Part shown: positions 29,895 to 33,008 of the stretch, piece after piece
How the letters are laid out: each line of letters starts with the position of its first letter
How positions within the stretch are numbered: position 1 is the first letter of the stretch
From: Acetobacter musti
GTDB taxonomy: Bacteria; Pseudomonadota; Alphaproteobacteria; Acetobacterales; Acetobacteraceae
Direction of reading: 5' to 3'
NCBI RefSeq assembly: GCF_011516835.1
Contig: NZ_WOTB01000037.1
Coordinates: 1 to 33,008, forward strand
DNA: 33,008 nucleotides
Notes under the pieces: generated by a model
The model's database searches: none
Seen by the model: only the letters and a program-made list of their open reading frames with translations
Told to the model about the DNA's origin: nothing
Translations under genes and position numbers: made by a program

Positions 29895-31085
29895 ATGTCC
29901 GCCTCCCTCGCACTGGGGGACATCTTCCGGGCTGCCGGCCCTGCCTGGCGGGCAGCCCATGCCGGCCGTCTCCCCCTGCAGCAGCTCAAGGTCATGGCGG
30001 CGATCGAACATTGTCGCACCGCGGCCCTTGGTGGTCATGTCGCGGCCTGCGGGGACTGCGGACACTGGCGGATCGCCTATAACAGCTGCCGCAACCGTCA
30101 TTGTCCGCGCTGTCAGGGGAACGCCGCGCGGACATGGCTGGCCGAGCGGGAGGCCGATCTGCTGCCGGTCGGGTATTTCCATGTCGTCTTCACCCTGCCT
30201 GCACGGATCGCCGACATCGCACTTCAAAACAAGGCCGTTCTCTACGCCCTGCTGTTCCAGGCCGCCTCGGAGACGATGATGACGATCGCCGCCGATCCCC
30301 GGCATCTGGGTGCCCGCATCGGCATCACCGCCGTGCTGCACAGCTGGGGGTCGGCGCTGACCCACCATCCCCACGTGCACATGATCGTGCCGGGTGGCGG
30401 TCTCTCGCCCGATGGCCGGCGCTGGATCTCGTCACGCCCTGCCTTCCTGCTGCCCGTTCGCGTGCTGGGCAAACTGTTCCGCCGCCTGTTCCTGACCCGG
30501 CTGCGCGCACTTTTCGATGCCGACCGGCTGGCCTTTCGGGGGCAGCTTGCCCCTCTGGCAGACCGCCGTGCCTTTATGCGGTATCTGGCTCCTGTGCGCA
30601 GCACGCGCTGGGTCGTCTACGCCAAACCGCCTTTTGCCGGTCCTAAAGCAGTGCTGGCCTACCTGTCGCGCTATACCCACCGTGTCGCCATCTCGAACCG
30701 CCGCCTCCTGGCGTTCAACGAAAACGGCGTGACGTTCCGCTACAAGGACTACCGGCGGGACACGGCCCAGCAGCAGCAGGTCATGACACTCGCCACGGAT
30801 GAGTTCATCCGCCGCTTCATGCTGCATGTCCTGCCACGGGGATTTCATCGCATCCGCCATTATGGCCTGCTGGCCAGTTCCAGCCGCAAGGCCAGCCTCG
30901 CCCGGGTGCGGGAACTGCTGAATGTCATATCCACACCAGCGCCAGAAGTCCCGGAAGCCGAACCGGTCACGCCACCGCCGTGCCCATGCTGTGGTGGTCC
31001 GATGGTCGTCATCCAGATCCTTCCCCGATGGTGCCAGCCCCGAGGGCCGCCACAGGCGAGTGATCCAACCAAGGGATCACCATGA
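29895..31085 (+). CDS. IS91-family HUH transposase, copy 2
   Basis: The translation is identical over all 396 residues to the copy at 26602, with the Cys cluster and HHPHVH motif kept. Identity of the two copies points to very recent duplication. The gene-free right end (31086-31400) follows. Confidence 0.93.
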   Translation: MSASLALGDIFRAAGPAWRAAHAGRLPLQQLKVMAAIEHCRTAALGGHVAACGDCGHWRIAYNSCRNRHCPRCQGNAARTWLAEREADLLPVGYFHVVFTLPARIADIALQNKAVLYALLFQAASETMMTIAADPRHLGARIGITAVLHSWGSALTHHPHVHMIVPGGGLSPDGRRWISSRPAFLLPVRVLGKLFRRLFLTRLRALFDADRLAFRGQLAPLADRRAFMRYLAPVRSTRWVVYAKPPFAGPKAVLAYLSRYTHRVAISNRRLLAFNENGVTFRYKDYRRDTAQQQQVMTLATDEFIRRFMLHVLPRGFHRIRHYGLLASSSRKASLARVRELLNVISTPAPEVPEAEPVTPPPCPCCGGPMVVIQILPRWCQPRGPPQASDPTKGSP

Positions 31086-31400
31086 CAGCCCGCAGATACG
31101 ACAGCATGACCGATCCCGATGTCGGAGTGGCTCCGCGCCGGCAAACCGAGGCTCCTGTACGCATCACTGAAAAAATCGGGAAAATCGCTGCCTGCACCGC
31201 CAGTTCTGACATCGCGTCATGCAGATCCGGTCACAAAAACCCGTTCCAGTTCCACAAACGCACCTGTATGCTCTGGCTCAGGCTCTCCCACGGGGTGGCG
31301 CCAGTTGCAAATTCTCCATAACTGAGTCCCGGTGTCGCGGGTTCGGTCTTCCCAGACTTTCGTACGCCTCGCAGCGCCCGAAACCCTTCAGGACAAGCTG

Positions 31401-31689
31401 AATGTCCGGTTATGGGGAAAAGAAGACCGAAATCAGCCATTCGCAGCGCTCACGTTCATAACAGCTGTCGGTCAACTCAAGTCGTTTTGAGGTGGTCGTA
31501 GGAATGCCCGTTCACGCAGGGACTGATCGTTCGCAATCTTAGAGAGCTGATTACCAGCTACGCAGCCCAAATCTCCCAGTTCAATCCGATGTGGCACGAA
31601 ATTAAAAACTGCCCTCAATGATCCCACGACGCAGAATTGAGCTAGAACGGTAAGTGGAAAATCCTAGTTAGCAGCAAAGGCACGAAGAC
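31401..31689. other. Intergenic stretch, nothing recognised
   Basis: About 290 bp between the second IS91 copy and the next gene. No frame with a good start, repeat or RNA structure is apparent. It is less GC-rich than the IS91 DNA and may share origin with the gene that follows. Confidence 0.4.
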
Positions 31690-32577
31690 ATGCAGATATC
31701 AGAGACGGCACTCGTCACGAGTAAGCCATTATTTGTGAAATTTGTTGAGTGCATGCGAATCATCAAGGACTACCACTTTCAAGTTTTTACAAAAAATCCA
31801 GAAAAAACCTTGTATTCCGAGACGCTGCGGGTGCTGAACCAATTTCAGCAAGACCGCACTCAGGCAGCATATTGTCTTATAGTAAATGGGCTCGTCTGGG
31901 ATGCCGAGGTCATAATCCGGGTCGTTTATGAGACGTTCGCTAAGGTGGCTTTTCTGGCAACTGCTTCTGAAGAGCAACGTCCGGAATTGCTCCACGAGTA
32001 TTGGGAGCTGCTCGGCGCTGTCTATGACAGGCAGGCAGCCTTAAAAGCCGAGCCATGCGAACGTCTCTTCAATTGCTCTGGCAGCGATGGCAGTTCTCGC
32101 GTGATGGCAACGCTTCGCGATAACCGCGTCTACAGGACCGACCCGCTTGGGGATAAGCGCTTCCGGAAACGATTGGAGCAACGATGGTCGTTCTCTGGAA
32201 TACTTGAAGCGTTAAACAGTGGTCGTCATGGTATCATTCCACTGATTGGCATTGAGGTTTTTGCACACAACTATAGCATGTCTAGCCACGTTGCTCACGC
32301 TAACTCGAGGGCGCTGGACCTCTTAGAAGACCGTGCAACCCGGGGAAGCGACCTCGTCCCGTTGGAAATGGGACATATTTGCCGAATGCTGAGCGACATG
32401 GTTTCACTTACTTCTTTCAGCCTGTTCCTGAGTGAACGGTCATGGGCAGGCGGCGAAAAGATGCCAGCACCGTTGGCCGCCGCCGTCACGGCGATGACGG
32501 AAACCATCAAGCCATTCCATACCGAATTCGAGATTTCGCAAGAGGGCCTGTATAGCAACTGGCCCCGGAAAGAGTAG
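31690..32577 (+). CDS. Accessory protein of possible DUF5677 type
   Basis: A 295-aa protein starting MQISETALVTSKPLFVKFVE. It is almost wholly helical in character, with a segment AAYCLIVNGLVWDAEVIIRV then VYETFAKVAFLAT (about residues 58-90) and a later NYSMSSHVAHANSRALDL (about 198-215). This layout (helical repeats, R-x-x-x-E, then a Ser-x-x-x-H region) recalls DUF5677 proteins, but I am not certain. No enzyme motif, signal or membrane span is seen. Codon use is visibly less GC-rich than in the backbone, and it sits beside IS91, both signs of recent arrival. The start lacks a strong ribosome site (GGCACGAAGAC). Possible roles include defence, but nothing shows that directly. Confidence 0.65.
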   Translation: MQISETALVTSKPLFVKFVECMRIIKDYHFQVFTKNPEKTLYSETLRVLNQFQQDRTQAAYCLIVNGLVWDAEVIIRVVYETFAKVAFLATASEEQRPELLHEYWELLGAVYDRQAALKAEPCERLFNCSGSDGSSRVMATLRDNRVYRTDPLGDKRFRKRLEQRWSFSGILEALNSGRHGIIPLIGIEVFAHNYSMSSHVAHANSRALDLLEDRATRGSDLVPLEMGHICRMLSDMVSLTSFSLFLSERSWAGGEKMPAPLAAAVTAMTETIKPFHTEFEISQEGLYSNWPRKE

Positions 32578-32791
32578 GACGGACGCTTGGTGGTATTCCC
32601 GTCGCGTTTCTAGCTGCGTGAAGGTTGGCTTTAGGGCTGATCACGTGGCAGTGTCGGTTTTTGGGCGCCCGTCAAGCCCGCGTGTGCGTCTGCAAAGAGG
32701 CGATAGCTGCCTGTCGCTCCGGCATCTCTCTGCGTTTCTGTGTGCTGTATGCTATGAGAACAGAAGGTGATTATATCGGGAATAACAGGCC

Positions 32792-33008
32792 GTGCCGATC
32801 CGCCCTGAACTGAAGCCGCTCTATCCGGCTGACTGGCCGCAGATCAGCCGGTCTGTGCGCTTTGAACGGGCGCAGGGACGCTGCCAGCGGTGCGGCCGCC
32901 CGCACGGTGAGCGGGTCCGGACGGTCGCCCCGGGCCTGTGGTTCGACGCCGGGCAGGGGGTGTGGCGCGATGCCCGGGGCCGGGTGACACGCTGTCCCGA
33001 CCTGATCG
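32792..33008 (+). CDS. HNH-like plasmid protein (partial, runs off the window)
   Basis: The first 72 codons of a gene starting at GTG 32792: PIRPELKPLYPADWPQISRS, then VRFERAQGRCQRCGRPHG with a CxxC zinc-type pair, and GVWRDARGRVTRCPDLI. This opening is familiar from small HNH-nuclease-like proteins common on alphaproteobacterial plasmids and phages, in which the second Cys pair and catalytic His come later, beyond the window. No strong ribosome site is seen before the GTG. The 32578-32791 gap before it holds nothing recognised. Confidence 0.7.
   Translation, partial: MPIRPELKPLYPADWPQISRSVRFERAQGRCQRCGRPHGERVRTVAPGLWFDAGQGVWRDARGRVTRCPDLI

Larger units (their letters stand above)
28831..31400 (+). 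mobile_element. IS91-family element with tyrosine recombinase, copy 2
   Basis: The second 2570-bp copy in the same orientation as copy 1; no difference was noticed on reading, and all frames match. Different DNA flanks both sides (left TCGGGTGACT; right AATGTCCGGT). The 315 bp after its transposase gene are again free of genes. Confidence 0.87.

Overview
The window looks like part of a large plasmid from an alphaproteobacterium, most likely an acetic acid bacterium (Acetobacteraceae). Reasons: high overall GC, a RepA (RPA-type)/ParB/ParA maintenance block next to iterons and DnaA boxes, a long minus-strand backbone of plasmid genes (ArdC, DUF3085, ParB-like protein, giant methyltransferase-helicase), and many IS5- and IS91-family elements. 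The genus assignment is inference; no rRNA or tRNA gene was seen.

Layout. (1) 1-3311: the end of a plus-strand gene, then a tightly packed minus-strand backbone operon: DUF3085 protein, a 53-aa membrane protein, ArdC antirestriction protein and three small hypotheticals joined by ATGA overlaps. (2) 3312-10186: an accessory insertion. It holds a Fur-box-controlled TonB-dependent siderophore receptor between two IS5-family relics, a Phd/VapC toxin-antitoxin pair, an SmtB zinc sensor overlapping a metallothionein gene too short for most ORF callers, and two decaying oxidoreductases. (3) 10187-17390: backbone again, with a 643-aa ParB-like protein and a 1700-aa DNA methyltransferase/SNF2-type helicase. 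(4) 17391-21530: replication and partition. It has an AT-rich tract, five direct iterons, DnaA boxes, three reverse iterons about 80 bp apart, repA, parB, parA, an inverted-repeat operator and two identical 20-bp perfect palindromes that are good parS candidates. (5) 21674-24389: nested, partly broken IS5-family elements. (6) 24745-31400: vapBC, then two apparently identical 2570-bp IS91-family elements in direct repeat enclosing a mazEF module. (7) 31401-33008: an unrecognised or DUF5677-like accessory gene and the start of an HNH-like plasmid protein that runs off the window.

How it fits together. RepA and the iterons replicate the plasmid, ParAB segregates it, and three toxin-antitoxin modules penalise its loss. 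ArdC and the methyltransferase-helicase fit protection of incoming or replicating plasmid DNA from host restriction. The cargo handles metals: a siderophore receptor for iron, and SmtB with metallothionein for zinc.

Most interesting observations: (a) a family of three structured 74-82-bp elements, each 5' of a backbone gene and all in one orientation; (b) consensus-like DnaN clamp-binding pentapeptides at the N-terminus of the giant helicase (QLSLF) and the extreme C-terminus of the 168-aa protein (QLGLF); (c) the twin parS-like palindromes and two-sided iteron architecture; (d) the overlapping smtB-smtA operon with a complete metal-ligand set; (e) identical IS91 copies each starting just after a toxin gene.
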